Source: JAAUTY01 sp964397305 | Lineage (GTDB): Bacteria; Cyanobacteriota; Cyanobacteriia; Cyanobacteriales; Spirulinaceae | DNA length: 64,000 bases | NCBI GenBank assembly: GCA_964397305.1 | Contig: CAYNIP010000004.1 | Coordinates: forward strand, 1 to 64,000 | Direction of reading: 5' to 3' | Shown: positions 1 through 8,071 of the stretch, piece by piece | Layout: each line of letters starts with the position of its first letter | Numbering within the stretch: the first letter of the stretch is position 1 | Position numbers and translations under genes: made by a program | Notes under the pieces: generated by a model | Database searches by the model: none | The model's input: the letters and a program-made list of their open reading frames with translations, nothing else | Told to the model about the DNA's origin: nothing

Positions 1-474
1 CAGCAAAAAGTCATCGACTAGCCCTTCTTCCAGGGCAACTTTTTTGCCGGCTAAGTCTTGGATCGTCTCAATTTCGGCCGAGACAATGATCTTGTCATTG
101 CCAGCCGAGTTGTCATTCACCAGCACCACAACCTGGGGTTCTACAGAATCGATGGTGAAGGCGATCGTATCATTGAGGGTCTGGGCGTTGGCATCGAGCT
201 GACCGGCCGCCAGGGCTTGTAAGGATTCCAGATAACCATCGAACCAGCGTAACTGGACATTCGCGCCATTGGCGACGAACAGGCCTTCGGCTTCGGCGAT
301 CGCCCAAGGCCACCAGCCGGCCCAGTTGCTGTACCCCAGCACAATCGGCGCCTCCGCCTCGCTAGCAGCAGGGGTCTCAGGGCTGTCGGTCCTTGGCCCT
401 TGGTTGCAACTGGCGATCAGCAGTAGGCTGGCAGCAAAGAGGGCAACAAAAGAGATCAGTCGGCGAAATTTCAT
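1..474 (-). CDS. ABC transporter substrate-binding lipoprotein, 3' end outside window
   Basis: This is the first 158 codons of a periplasmic solute-binding protein; the rest lies beyond the left edge. The N-terminus is a lipoprotein signal: positive residues, a hydrophobic stretch, then a lipobox LIAS-C with the acylated Cys at residue 23. The following residues (IVLGYSNWAGWWPWAIAEAEG, about residues 44-64, then LAAGQLDANAQTL) look like the NMT1/SsuA/TauA-type binding proteins used for nitrate, sulfonate and other small N or S compounds. It is the fourth gene of the operon with gdmH and the hypA/hypB-like genes, 39 bp after hypB. In Synechocystis 6803 the same gene order (sll1077 to sll1080 and on) leads into an ABC transporter. 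Guanidine uptake is therefore the likely role, but that is inferred from context. Confidence 0.85.
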   Translation of the reverse strand, partial: MKFRRLISFVALFAASLLLIASCNQGPRTDSPETPAASEAEAPIVLGYSNWAGWWPWAIAEAEGLFVANGANVQLRWFDGYLESLQALAAGQLDANAQTLNDTIAFTIDSVEPQVVVLVNDNSAGNDKIIVSAEIETIQDLAGKKVALEEGLVDDFLL

Positions 475-513
475 GGCAGTTTCTCGGTTTAACAATTTAA
501 GACTGGGCCGGTC

Positions 514-1215
514 TCAGGGCCTCAGCCCGGGCGATCGCCCTTGGTAAGCACAGACTTGCGATCGCACCCAGTCATACCAGGCCGTCAGGCCCACCCCCGT
601 CTTCGCAGACAGCGGCAAAATAACCGCTTGGGGATTGATTTGGCGGATATTCGCCTCTAGGCGATCGCGATCAACCTCCAGATAGGGCGCGAGATCCAGC
701 TTGGTCAGCAGCAAGCAGTCCGCCTCCCGGAACATCAGCGGATACTTTAGGGGTTTGTCCTCCCCTTCCGTCAGGCTCAGCAGCGCTACTTTGGCGTGCT
801 CCCCCACTTCAAACTCGGCCGGACAGACCAAGTTGCCGACATTTTCCACCCAGACTAGATCCAGAGTTTCCGGCTGGCAGGTCTCGGCGAGAACATGCAA
901 GCCCCCGGCTACCATTTGGGAATCTAAATGACAGGAACGACCGGTATTGATCGCGATCACGGGACTGCCGTACTGACGCAGCCGCTCCGCGTCTAGCTCC
1001 GTCGTCATATCCCCCTCGATCACAGCCATGCGAAACTCTGACTTCAGGGCAGCGAGGGTACGTTCGAGGAGCACCGTTTTCCCAGCTCCGGGACTACTCA
1101 TCAGGTTCAAACAGGTGATTCCCCAAGCATCCAAGTGAGCGCGGTTGTGGTCGGCTCCCTCCTGATTGGCGTGGAGGAGATTGAGTTCTAGGGCCGCATT
1201 CCAGGTTTGGTGCAT
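514..1215 (-). CDS. hypB: HypB-like nickel GTPase chaperone for the guanidine hydrolase
   Basis: A 233-residue SIMIBI-class GTPase of the HypB family. The P-loop is SPGAGKT (residues 41-47), the metal-site Cys-His pair is C95-H96, C131 follows the NVGN motif, and the base-specificity motif TKLD is at 171-174. The His-rich N-terminal nickel store of many HypB proteins is absent. HypB uses GTP hydrolysis to pass Ni2+ to a target enzyme. No hydrogenase genes are present here; the partner is gdmH two genes upstream. In Synechocystis 6803 the paralogous pair beside gdmH (reported as GhaA and GhaB) is needed to put Ni into guanidine hydrolase, so I assign this role here rather than hydrogenase maturation. 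The gap to hypA is 6 bp. Confidence 0.93.
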   Translation of the reverse strand: MHQTWNAALELNLLHANQEGADHNRAHLDAWGITCLNLMSSPGAGKTVLLERTLAALKSEFRMAVIEGDMTTELDAERLRQYGSPVIAINTGRSCHLDSQMVAGGLHVLAETCQPETLDLVWVENVGNLVCPAEFEVGEHAKVALLSLTEGEDKPLKYPLMFREADCLLLTKLDLAPYLEVDRDRLEANIRQINPQAVILPLSAKTGVGLTAWYDWVRSQVCAYQGRSPGLRP

Positions 1216-1221
1216 AGGAAT

Positions 1222-1602
1222 TTAGGGGTGGATCAGGTCGTCAGGGGCTGGAGACTCGTAGCATTCGATGTGGTCGATCTTGAGTTCTCTGCCAGAGCGG
1301 ATCTCCTCTAGTGGTCGCTGGCATTGGGGACAGGCATACTGGCGGCCGATGACGGGCCGATACTCCTGCTGACAAGTGGGACAAAAAGCAATCAGGGGGG
1401 TTTCCGTGATTTTTAGGGTGGCCCCGGCGAGGAACGTGCCCGGAGTCTGGGCGGTAAAGGCAAACTGAAGGCTCGCGGGTTCCACGCAGGTGAATTGGCC
1501 GACGGTCAGGTGGATGGCGGCAATACTGGGGGCTTGGGGTTGGGCCTGCCACCAGTCATGGACGGTGTGGATCAAGGCTTTGGTCATGTCAACTTCGTGC
1601 AT
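1222..1602 (-). CDS. hypA: HypA-like nickel chaperone for the guanidine hydrolase
   Basis: A 126-residue HypA/HybF family protein. It starts MHE, the N-terminal Ni-binding motif of the family. It carries a zinc site of two CxxC pairs (C74/C77 and C91/C94) in the usual second half. HypA binds Ni2+ and works with HypB. The gene sits 59 bp after gdmH and 6 bp before the hypB-like gene, as in cyanobacterial guanidine hydrolase operons where this pair loads Ni into GdmH. A true hydrogenase-maturation HypA would look similar, and only the neighbours separate the two. Confidence 0.93.
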   Translation of the reverse strand: MHEVDMTKALIHTVHDWWQAQPQAPSIAAIHLTVGQFTCVEPASLQFAFTAQTPGTFLAGATLKITETPLIAFCPTCQQEYRPVIGRQYACPQCQRPLEEIRSGRELKIDHIECYESPAPDDLIHP

Positions 1603-1661
1603 TTCAAGCCGTCGTTTTCACGCTGGATGCGAGACGAATGTTCCGATTCCCAGCCGCCCCT

Positions 1662-2855
1662 TCAAGTCCAAGCTACGGTCTCGGGCTCTGCTTCGGGGTG
1701 AATGTAGTGGGGTTTTTGCGATCGCGGCAATTGCCCCGACAGGACCAGATGGGCGAGAGTATCGCAGATGACGCGGGTTGCCATCAGGGCGGTAATGTCG
1801 CTGATGTCGTAGGGGGGCGAAACTTCGACGACTTCGAGGCCACAGACGGGAACGCTCTGCACAATGCGGGCGAGCAGGCCCAAGGCTTCTCGGGGGAGCA
1901 GCCCCCCCGGCTCGGGCCAGCCCGTGCCGGGGACAAAGCCAGCATCGATGCAGTCAATATCGAAGCTGATCCAGACGCAATCCGTGCCAGCGGTCGCCCG
2001 TTCGATGGCGAAGTCCGCGGCCGCCTGGAGTCCCATTTCCGCAATATCCGTCACGGTGAGGATATTCGTTGCCCGTTCGCGGCAAACTTTCACCCCTTGA
2101 CGGGGCACTTGCCAGCCGCCGATGCCTAGTTGTACCAGGTTCTGGGCTGGAGCATTTTTCATATTCGTGGCGTGGAACCAGGGGCAGGTGTGCATCCGTT
2201 CATCAAGATCGGTTTCCTGGGTGTCTACATGGCGATCAAAGTGGATGATGCCGATTTTGCGATCGCCCAAGTGTCGGCACACCCCTCGCACTGTGGGGAA
2301 GCCAATAGAATGATCGCCCCCGAGGACAATTGGCAGGGCTCCGGCGCTGAAAATATGAGCGATGCCCTTAGAAATCTGGTCAAAGGACTTCTCATTGTTG
2401 GCGGGAATCGTGAAAATATCCCCCACATCGCAGAGAGTAATCTGCTCGCGCAAATCCACCCCCAGCTCGAAGTTGTAGGGGGTGTAAAGGGCTGAGATGC
2501 GGCGAATTCCCTGGGGGCCGAAGCGCGTGCCGGGGCGATAGGTTGTGCCGGAATCGTGGGGCGCGCCGACGATAGCGACATCATAGTTGCCCACTTGGCG
2601 CACATCTTCCAGGTAGGGAGCCTTGAGAAAGGTGTTGATCCCGGCGTAGTGGGGCAGCTCGCCCCGGGAAAAGGTGGGAATGCTGCGATCGCGAATACTC
2701 GCGGCTGCCTCGAGGCCCAGTTCCAGCCCGCGATCCACTTCTTGCTGCCAGCCCGTGAGGGGCAGTTGGCGCTCACGGTCCAGGGCTCGCTGGGCTTCGC
2801 TGAAGTAGCCGTTCCCATCTGGAACGGGGGGCTGAAACGGTGGTGGCTCAGTCAT
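1662..2855 (-). CDS. gdmH: Ni-dependent guanidine hydrolase GdmH (ureohydrolase / agmatinase family)
   Basis: A 397-residue arginase-superfamily enzyme. The metal ligands are all visible: GGDHS (H182), DRHVD (D207, H209, D211) and DIDCID (D299, D301). It has the long N-terminal extension (about residues 1-70) and the Trp in TGWPEPGG (W313) that were described as marks of GdmH, which splits free guanidine to urea and ammonia. Most agmatinases have DAHxD; DRHVD with this extension fits the Sll1077 type. The start at 2855 is preceded by GGAGAG about 10 bases upstream. The same frame stays open further upstream, but that part overlaps the riboswitch. Neighbours are hypA/hypB-like nickel chaperones and an ABC binding protein, and a guanidine-I riboswitch leads the operon. 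Generic annotation would call it agmatinase (speB); the context argues strongly for guanidine. Confidence 0.93.
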   Translation of the reverse strand: MTEPPPFQPPVPDGNGYFSEAQRALDRERQLPLTGWQQEVDRGLELGLEAAASIRDRSIPTFSRGELPHYAGINTFLKAPYLEDVRQVGNYDVAIVGAPHDSGTTYRPGTRFGPQGIRRISALYTPYNFELGVDLREQITLCDVGDIFTIPANNEKSFDQISKGIAHIFSAGALPIVLGGDHSIGFPTVRGVCRHLGDRKIGIIHFDRHVDTQETDLDERMHTCPWFHATNMKNAPAQNLVQLGIGGWQVPRQGVKVCRERATNILTVTDIAEMGLQAAADFAIERATAGTDCVWISFDIDCIDAGFVPGTGWPEPGGLLPREALGLLARIVQSVPVCGLEVVEVSPPYDISDITALMATRVICDTLAHLVLSGQLPRSQKPHYIHPEAEPETVAWT

Positions 2856-2890
2856 GGATGGTTCTCTCCGGTTCAACAGCAGACGCCTAA

Positions 2891-2937
2891 AGCCCGGCAG
2901 GGCCGATAGTCCGCAAACTATCTTGTCCTCCCGGGCT
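2891..2937 (-). terminator. Probable expression platform of the guanidine riboswitch
   Basis: On the minus strand, AGCCCGG at the 3' side of the aptamer (2937-2931) is fully complementary to CCGGGCT at 2897-2891, which is followed by TTT. Pairing these would break the last aptamer helix (GGG with CCC around ACAAAA). It would enclose a small internal hairpin, GATAGT-N6-ACTATC (2922-2905). This is what a guanidine-relieved attenuator would look like. The T-run is short, so termination strength is uncertain. Confidence 0.6.
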
Positions 2938-3054
2938 TTTGTCCCGCCGTGTAGCTGCCCTGAGAAATTTGCGCTGAAATTTACTCGTCTAGGACAGCTC
3001 GCCTCTCTTGGACCAGGCACTGATGCGAAGTACGCAGCAATCGGAACCCTAGAG
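2924..3054 (-). promoter_or_regulatory. Guanidine-I (ykkC) riboswitch leading the gdmH operon
   Basis: Read on the minus strand, the leader shows the conserved blocks of the ykkC/guanidine-I aptamer in order: CTAGGGTTCCGA (3052-3041), TGGTCC followed by AAGAGAG (3015-3001 region), then CACGG and the hallmark GGGACAAAAGCCCGGGAG (about 2946-2928). Known members bind free guanidinium and turn on genes for its disposal. The position directly before gdmH fits this. The aptamer ends about 70 bases before the gdmH start, leaving room for an expression platform. Confidence 0.92.
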
Positions 3055-3314
3055 GCTCAAATTTTCAAGACTTGCGGAATAGCCCGGGCTTGCACCGTAC
3101 CAGGGGCTAGCCAGCATCCTGGGGGTCTGGGCTTCCGAGGTGGTCATCCCTCAGGCTTACTTATAGCAATGCCCCCGGGGGGGAACAGTGTCCCAGGCTA
3201 CAGTCTGCTATGCGAGCCCGACCGCAGGCTGACAGTCTCGCCTATACTAGGGTCGAAAGGGGTGCAGGGCTTGCGTCGGTTGGCAGTCAGCCTCTCAATT
3301 CTTTCGCATTCGCC

Positions 3315-4922
3315 ATGCACTTGCACCGCACGGTTATGCAACCGCAGATTTGGCTGCGCCGAGGGCGCTACAGTATCACCATCCTCTTGGCGGCCATGGC
3401 CTATGCTGTTGTGACCCGCTTAGTCCTCGATATTCCCGTGCAGAGTGAGATGGCGGGCATCTGGCCCCTCTGGTTTCCGGCGGGGTTTGCCCAGGCCCTG
3501 CTGCTGGTTTTGGGTCGCTCCTGCTGGCCGGCGATCGCCCTGGGAACCATCGGCCTGCATCTGGGCAGCGACCTCAGTTGGGGCTACACCCTCGCAGCGG
3601 CGGCGAATAATAGCCTGCAAATCTGGCTCGGAGCCCTCTGGCTGGAGCAGGCCGGGTTTCAAACCCGCTTGGTGCGCCTGCGGGACATTTGGCTGCTGAT
3701 CGGGATCGCGGGAGTGCTGGGCTCCGCGATCAGCGCCAGCATTGGTGTCGTCAATGTCCACTATGCGTTCAACGTGCCCTGGCCGGCGATCCGGCGGCTC
3801 TGGCTGGAGTGGTGGATCGGCAATGCTACGGGCATTCTCACCCTGACGCCGCTCCTGCTCTGGCTCCAGGCCCGCCGGCCCCGCTGGTCCCTGCGCCAAG
3901 GGCTCGAGGCGGGGGTCTGGCTGCTCCTCCTGCTGGCCAGCAGTTGGCTGGTGTTCGTCCTCCCGACGCCCCTCCAACTGGCCTACCTACCCTTTCCTCT
4001 CACCCTGTGGGCGGCCTTTCGCTTCGGGCGGGTCTGTGTGGCGTTGACGGTGTTAGTAGTGACCAGTGCCGCGACCTGGGGCCTGTTGCAGGGGAGTGGG
4101 CCCTTCGCTCGGGGTCTGGGGGCCGATGCGGGGTTTATCTCGCTCCAGGCCTATATTTGCACCTTTGCCCTAACCTCCCTGGCCTTGGCCGCCGTGGTGA
4201 CGGAGCGGGAGGCGATCGCCCGGTCCCTGAGCCAGGAAAAGGAGAAGTCCGAGCGGCTGTTGCTCAACATCCTGCCGCTCCCCGTGGCCGAACGTCTCAA
4301 GCAGGGTTCCGTCACCATCGCCGATAGCTTTGCGGAAACTACGGTGCTCTTTGCGGATATTGTCGATTTCACCCAACTCTCGGCCCAGCTTTCCCCGGCC
4401 CAGTTGGTGGCGCTGCTGAATGACATCTTTTCGGAATTTGACAGCCTCGCCGATCGCCACGGGTTGGAGAAAATCAAGACCATCGGCGACGCTTACATGG
4501 CTGTGGGCGGCCTGCCCCAGCCCCGCCCTGACCACGCCCGCGCCGTGGCTGAGATGGCCCTGGATATGCAGGCGGCGATCGCCCAGTTCCATAACTCCAA
4601 GCACCAGTCCCTCCGCCTCCGCATTGGTCTCCACAGCGGGCCGGCGATCGCGGGCGTGATCGGCCGCCGCAAGTTCATCTACGACCTTTGGGGAGATACC
4701 GTGAACACCGCCAGCCGGATGGAGTCCCACGGCCTCGCGGGAGCGATCCAGGCTTCCGCCGTCACCTACCAGCACCTTTGCCATGAATACCAATGGCAGC
4801 AGCGCGGCCTCGTGCGGGTCAAGGGCAAGGGCTACATGCAGACTTATCTGCTTGTCGGCCGCAAGCCCGCCACCCAGGCCCAGCCGGCCGCCACCCCCTC
4901 GCCCTTGCCCCTCTCGTCTTGA
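3315..4922 (+). CDS. Membrane adenylate cyclase with MASE1-type sensor domain
   Basis: A 535-residue protein. The first ~300 residues form about eight hydrophobic segments like the MASE1 integral sensory domain (for example IWPLWFPAGFAQALL). A short coiled linker follows (SQEKEKSERLLLNILP), then a class III cyclase domain. Catalytic features are visible: metal Asp in FADIVDFT and in the KTIGDAYM motif, the adenine-selecting Lys in that motif, the Asp in YDLWGDTVNTASRM, and the transition-state Asn and Arg in the same motif. This pattern predicts ATP to cAMP. I chose the ATG at 3315. The frame is open from 3210, but MHLHRTVMQPQIW starts just before the first membrane helix; 3336 is also possible. 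It is divergent from the gdmH operon. Confidence 0.88.
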   Translation: MHLHRTVMQPQIWLRRGRYSITILLAAMAYAVVTRLVLDIPVQSEMAGIWPLWFPAGFAQALLLVLGRSCWPAIALGTIGLHLGSDLSWGYTLAAAANNSLQIWLGALWLEQAGFQTRLVRLRDIWLLIGIAGVLGSAISASIGVVNVHYAFNVPWPAIRRLWLEWWIGNATGILTLTPLLLWLQARRPRWSLRQGLEAGVWLLLLLASSWLVFVLPTPLQLAYLPFPLTLWAAFRFGRVCVALTVLVVTSAATWGLLQGSGPFARGLGADAGFISLQAYICTFALTSLALAAVVTEREAIARSLSQEKEKSERLLLNILPLPVAERLKQGSVTIADSFAETTVLFADIVDFTQLSAQLSPAQLVALLNDIFSEFDSLADRHGLEKIKTIGDAYMAVGGLPQPRPDHARAVAEMALDMQAAIAQFHNSKHQSLRLRIGLHSGPAIAGVIGRRKFIYDLWGDTVNTASRMESHGLAGAIQASAVTYQHLCHEYQWQQRGLVRVKGKGYMQTYLLVGRKPATQAQPAATPSPLPLSS

Positions 4923-4955
4923 TAGTCTAGAGGCATCGGTTTGGAAATCCCTGGC

Positions 4956-5348
4956 ATGAAAGCGCTGCCCTGTCCCCACTGCGATCGCCTGCTGACACCG
5001 ACCCTCTGTGCTGAGATCGAAGTGGACCGCTGCGAGGACTGTGGTGGCACCTGGTTTGACGCGATGGAGGCCGAGCAGCTCAAGGCGATCGCTGGCTCCG
5101 AAGCCCTCGATGCGATCCAGGAACCCAGGGCTACATCCGCCCCCCCCGCCGGAGACCGCCTCTGCCCCCGCTGCCGCCTGAAGATGACCCGCATCCTCGA
5201 CATGGATGAGTACGATGTCTGGTACGAGCAGTGCCCCCGCTGCGGCGGTCTTTGGCTGGATGCCGGTGAATTTCGCCAGTTTAAGGAAAATTTCCGCGCC
5301 CGCAACTTCTTTGACCGCGCTCGCCAACACCTGCGGCTCCGGACCTAG
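4956..5348 (+). CDS. Small double zinc-ribbon protein (TFIIB-type zinc finger family)
   Basis: A 130-residue protein with two similar zinc-ribbon halves. Each has a CxxC pair, then a second pair in a CExCGGxWFD or CPRCGGLWLD context (CPHC/CEDCGG near residues 4-30; CPRC/CPRCGG near 70-95). Each half ends with a WxDxxE-type helix start. This matches the zf-TFIIB family of small bacterial proteins of unknown function; metal binding is the only safe statement. ATG at 4956 is preferred over the TTG at 4941. It lies 33 bp after the cyclase and may be co-transcribed. Confidence 0.85.
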   Translation: MKALPCPHCDRLLTPTLCAEIEVDRCEDCGGTWFDAMEAEQLKAIAGSEALDAIQEPRATSAPPAGDRLCPRCRLKMTRILDMDEYDVWYEQCPRCGGLWLDAGEFRQFKENFRARNFFDRARQHLRLRT

Positions 5349-5632
5349 GGCCTGAGGACAGCTCGCCCCGTGCGGCGTTTTGGGGAGTCGCGGGCACAGC
5401 TAGAAACCCATGGGAGACTGCCCCCCGGCTAGGCCTGGAGATCTTCCAAGAGAAGCCCTTACAATGAGAGGATTACACCAGCCTCTCAATTCACGGCGCA
5501 TCCTAGAATTTCCCCAGGGTTGCCCTGAAGCCAGCCGACGGGCTGCCACCTGCGGCTGCCCTTGCTAAGCCCTGAGAGCGCTCCCTTCAGGTTCCGGAAC
5601 CGCTCCTGGGCGCCTTTCAACGCGAATCACCG

Positions 5633-7309
5633 ATGCAAGTCTTTGACTCTGCCCCGTTCAGATTGGATAGCGAGGAGTTCGGCACCGTCGCGGCGGAGCG
5701 AGTCGCGCTGATTGAGAAGCTCTTGGCCATCGGCAATGCCCTCTCCAGTACTCAGGATCTAAGTACGCTGCTGGACTTGATCTTGGCCAAGAGTCGCGAG
5801 ATTACCTGGAGTGATGCGGGCAGTGTATTCCTCATCGACCGCAAAGAGTCCCCCGCGCGGCTGATTTTCAAAATTGCTCAGAATGACTCGCTACCCCAGG
5901 CCTCCTTTCGGGAGTTTGCCCTGCCGATCAATCCCAAGAGTCTGGCGGGCTATGTGGCCTTGACGGGCCGCAGCCTGAATATTCCCGATGCCCAATCGCT
6001 GCTGCCGGATCTGCCTTATCAATTGGATCGCACCTTTGACCGGGATTTTCACTACCGCACGCGCTCGGTGCTGGTGCTGCCGATGCAGGATGGCGACGGT
6101 GAGTTGATCGGGGTGCTGCAACTGATCAACCGCAAAACGGAGCCAACCGTGATCGTGACGCCGGCGAATGCGGCTACGGTGGTCCAGCCCTATACGGAAT
6201 GGGAGGAGCGCATTGTGCGATCGCTCGCTTCCCAGGCCGCGATCTCGATTGAGCGCAATCTCCTGCAAGACAGCATTGAGAATCTCTTTGAGGGTTTTGT
6301 GCGCGCGTCGGTGCAGGTGATCGAAGCTCGGGACCCCACGACCTCCGGCCACTCGGAGCGGGTCGCGGCCCTGACGGTGCGCTTAGCTGAAGAGGTCAGT
6401 ACGGTTGAGCAGGGAGCCTTGCGCTTGTTCCGGTTTAACTCCCATCAGCTCCAGGAAATTCGCTATGCGTCGCTGCTACACGATTTTGGCAAGATCGGCG
6501 TGCCGGAAGCGATTTTGAACAAGCGGCACAAGCTCTACAGCCATCAACTCGAGTTAATCCGTCAGCGGTTTGCCACGGCTCAGCGCTCCCTCGAGTTGGA
6601 GTGCGCTCAGGAAAAGTTTAAGCATTTGGTGACGCATCCCGATCACCTCCAGCGCCATCCCCTGGGTTCGGAGGCGAGTTGCCCTCACTGCCAACGATTG
6701 CAGGACTGCGATCGCCAGCTCGCCCAGGCCCTCGACCAATTGCACGGCCGCCTACGCCTGATCGAGAGCATGAATGAACCGGAAGCTGTGGAAATCAAGC
6801 GATTTGAGGCCTTTTCTGAAGAGGCGATGGCGGAACTGACGGCCCTGGCCCAGGCCACCTACCACGATATTGATGGCCAGCCCCAGCCCCTCGTCTCGGC
6901 GGCCGAACTGGAACAATTGCTGGTGCCTCGGGGCAACCTCACCCGCGAGGAGCGCCTCGCCATTGAAGCCCATGTCACCTATTCCTATGAGTTCCTGAAG
7001 CGCATCCCCTGGACGCGCAACCTCCAGGGCATTCCCACCATTGCCTACGGCCACCATGAGAAGCTAGACGGCAGCGGCTACCCTCGCGGGCTGCAAGGGG
7101 ATGAAATCCCGCTCCAGACTCAGATGATGGCGATCGCCGACATCTACGACGCCCTTACCGCTGCGGATCGCCCCTACAAGCAACCCCTACCCACCGACAT
7201 CGTGCTCAGCATTTTGCACGAAGAAGTCGCAAAACGCCACATCAACGCCGACCTCGTGGAACTCTTTGCGGCGCGCCAGGTGTACCAAGTGCTGGCGACC
7301 CTCGCCTGA
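5633..7309 (+). CDS. GAF / HD-GYP domain protein, putative cyclic-di-GMP phosphodiesterase
   Basis: A 558-residue protein. Residues ~20-205 form a GAF domain (IGNALSSTQDLSTLLDLI to QAAISIERN). It then has the HD-GYP start (GHSERVAALTVRLAEE; LLHDFGKIGVPEAIL near residue 283) and the GYP motif (HHEKLDGSGYPRGLQ near 478). HD-GYP enzymes hydrolyse c-di-GMP using an Fe/Mn centre held by these His and Asp residues. The two motifs are about 195 residues apart instead of the usual ~65. The extra ~130 residues are helical and contain CPHC plus a further Cys (near 349-358). The ligand of the GAF domain is unknown. No membrane segments are seen. Confidence 0.9.
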   Translation: MQVFDSAPFRLDSEEFGTVAAERVALIEKLLAIGNALSSTQDLSTLLDLILAKSREITWSDAGSVFLIDRKESPARLIFKIAQNDSLPQASFREFALPINPKSLAGYVALTGRSLNIPDAQSLLPDLPYQLDRTFDRDFHYRTRSVLVLPMQDGDGELIGVLQLINRKTEPTVIVTPANAATVVQPYTEWEERIVRSLASQAAISIERNLLQDSIENLFEGFVRASVQVIEARDPTTSGHSERVAALTVRLAEEVSTVEQGALRLFRFNSHQLQEIRYASLLHDFGKIGVPEAILNKRHKLYSHQLELIRQRFATAQRSLELECAQEKFKHLVTHPDHLQRHPLGSEASCPHCQRLQDCDRQLAQALDQLHGRLRLIESMNEPEAVEIKRFEAFSEEAMAELTALAQATYHDIDGQPQPLVSAAELEQLLVPRGNLTREERLAIEAHVTYSYEFLKRIPWTRNLQGIPTIAYGHHEKLDGSGYPRGLQGDEIPLQTQMMAIADIYDALTAADRPYKQPLPTDIVLSILHEEVAKRHINADLVELFAARQVYQVLATLA

Positions 7310-7609
7310 CCCGGGCGGCTCAGGCCAACTAGCGGGGCGATCGCCCCCCAAACATCCGGTAAACCGGCTGTCCGCTTGTAAGAAATAGAGCCGGAACGCC
7401 GGGCCTGGTCAGCCGTCTTGCCCAAGCCAATCGGCGTGGGAACCTTGAGTTCTCGAAGGTCTACGATCAAGTCTCGGACTTCCAGCAACTGTTTGCCCTA
7501 CGTTCCCTCAAAATGAGTTGGGCTAACGCTGGAAAACCTTCTGCTTGCGGGCGAGGGGCCTTGAAACAGGAGGAAGCTTTTGTAGTGTGTTTAAGGAATT
7601 AGTGCCAAA
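7310..7609. other. Non-coding stretch after the HD-GYP gene
   Basis: There is no convincing gene. A minus-strand frame beginning with TTG at 7488 runs into the end of the HD-GYP gene and has no recognisable family, so I left it out. The stretch ends at the 8-bp duplication that borders the next element. Confidence 0.5.
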
Positions 7610-7617
7610 GACTGATG

Positions 7618-7750
7618 GGCTCTCCAGGAATTGTGGTGGAGGAAGTATAAGAGAGATACAAAATCTCTTAAGGTGGACTTGTCGAGCCCTTGCCACGTAA
7701 GGGTTTCAACTCTGAAAGCCTTAGCTTATCACCATAGATCCTGGAGAGCC
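7618..7750. mobile_element. 133-bp miniature inverted-repeat element with 8-bp target duplication
   Basis: The ends are GGCTCTCCAGGA (7618-7629) and its exact reverse complement (7739-7750). With a few mismatches the repeat extends to about 21 bp. The element is flanked on both sides by GACTGATG (7610-7617 and 7751-7758), a clean 8-bp target-site duplication. The interior is more AT-rich than its surroundings and has no open frame. This is a non-autonomous element; the transposase family cannot be named from the ends alone. Confidence 0.88.
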
Positions 7751-7887
7751 GACTGATGCAGTTCTCCCGCGCTCCCGGCTTTCCGAAAAACAGCTTTCTA
7801 GACTGCTGAGGCCCCCGCTCCCGTCACAACCCGGCCACATTTCCCGGGTCTCCAGACGGCCCAGCCCAGCCCTGACAACCCCGGCCT

Positions 7888-8064
7888 GGGTGCATCGCCC
7901 TTGGGAGACTCCCCCTCGCCCTACCTGGGGAGGCCGAGGAATGTAGACGCGCAGCGGCTTCTCGCAGAGTGGGCAAACCAGCCTAACTGAGATGCTCCCC
8001 TTCACCCTACCTGGGAGAAGGGGTCGGGGGATGAGGGCAAACCAGCCTAACTGAGATGCTCCCC
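7888..8064. mobile_element. GGGTGCATC-family miniature element, copy 1 (with internal duplication)
   Basis: It starts with GGGTGCATC and ends with TGAGATGCTCCCC, a variant of the family end. It is flanked by 7-bp direct repeats CCGGCCT (7881-7887 and 8065-8071). The last ~64 bp repeat the 3' half of the element (both halves end in GCCTAACTGAGATGCTCCCC), so part of it was duplicated in tandem. The body shares long stretches with copies at 34241-34359 and 57193-57260. Confidence 0.87.
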
Positions 8065-8071
8065 CCGGCCT

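Noticed and set aside
514..1602. Hydrogenase maturation genes hypA/hypB
   Set aside because: No hydrogenase or other hyp genes are nearby, and the pair is embedded in a guanidine-hydrolase operon, so the hydrogenase role was not assigned although the family is the same.
7174..7488. Minus-strand frame overlapping the HD-GYP gene end
   Set aside because: It starts with TTG, has no recognisable family and mostly lies opposite a real gene.
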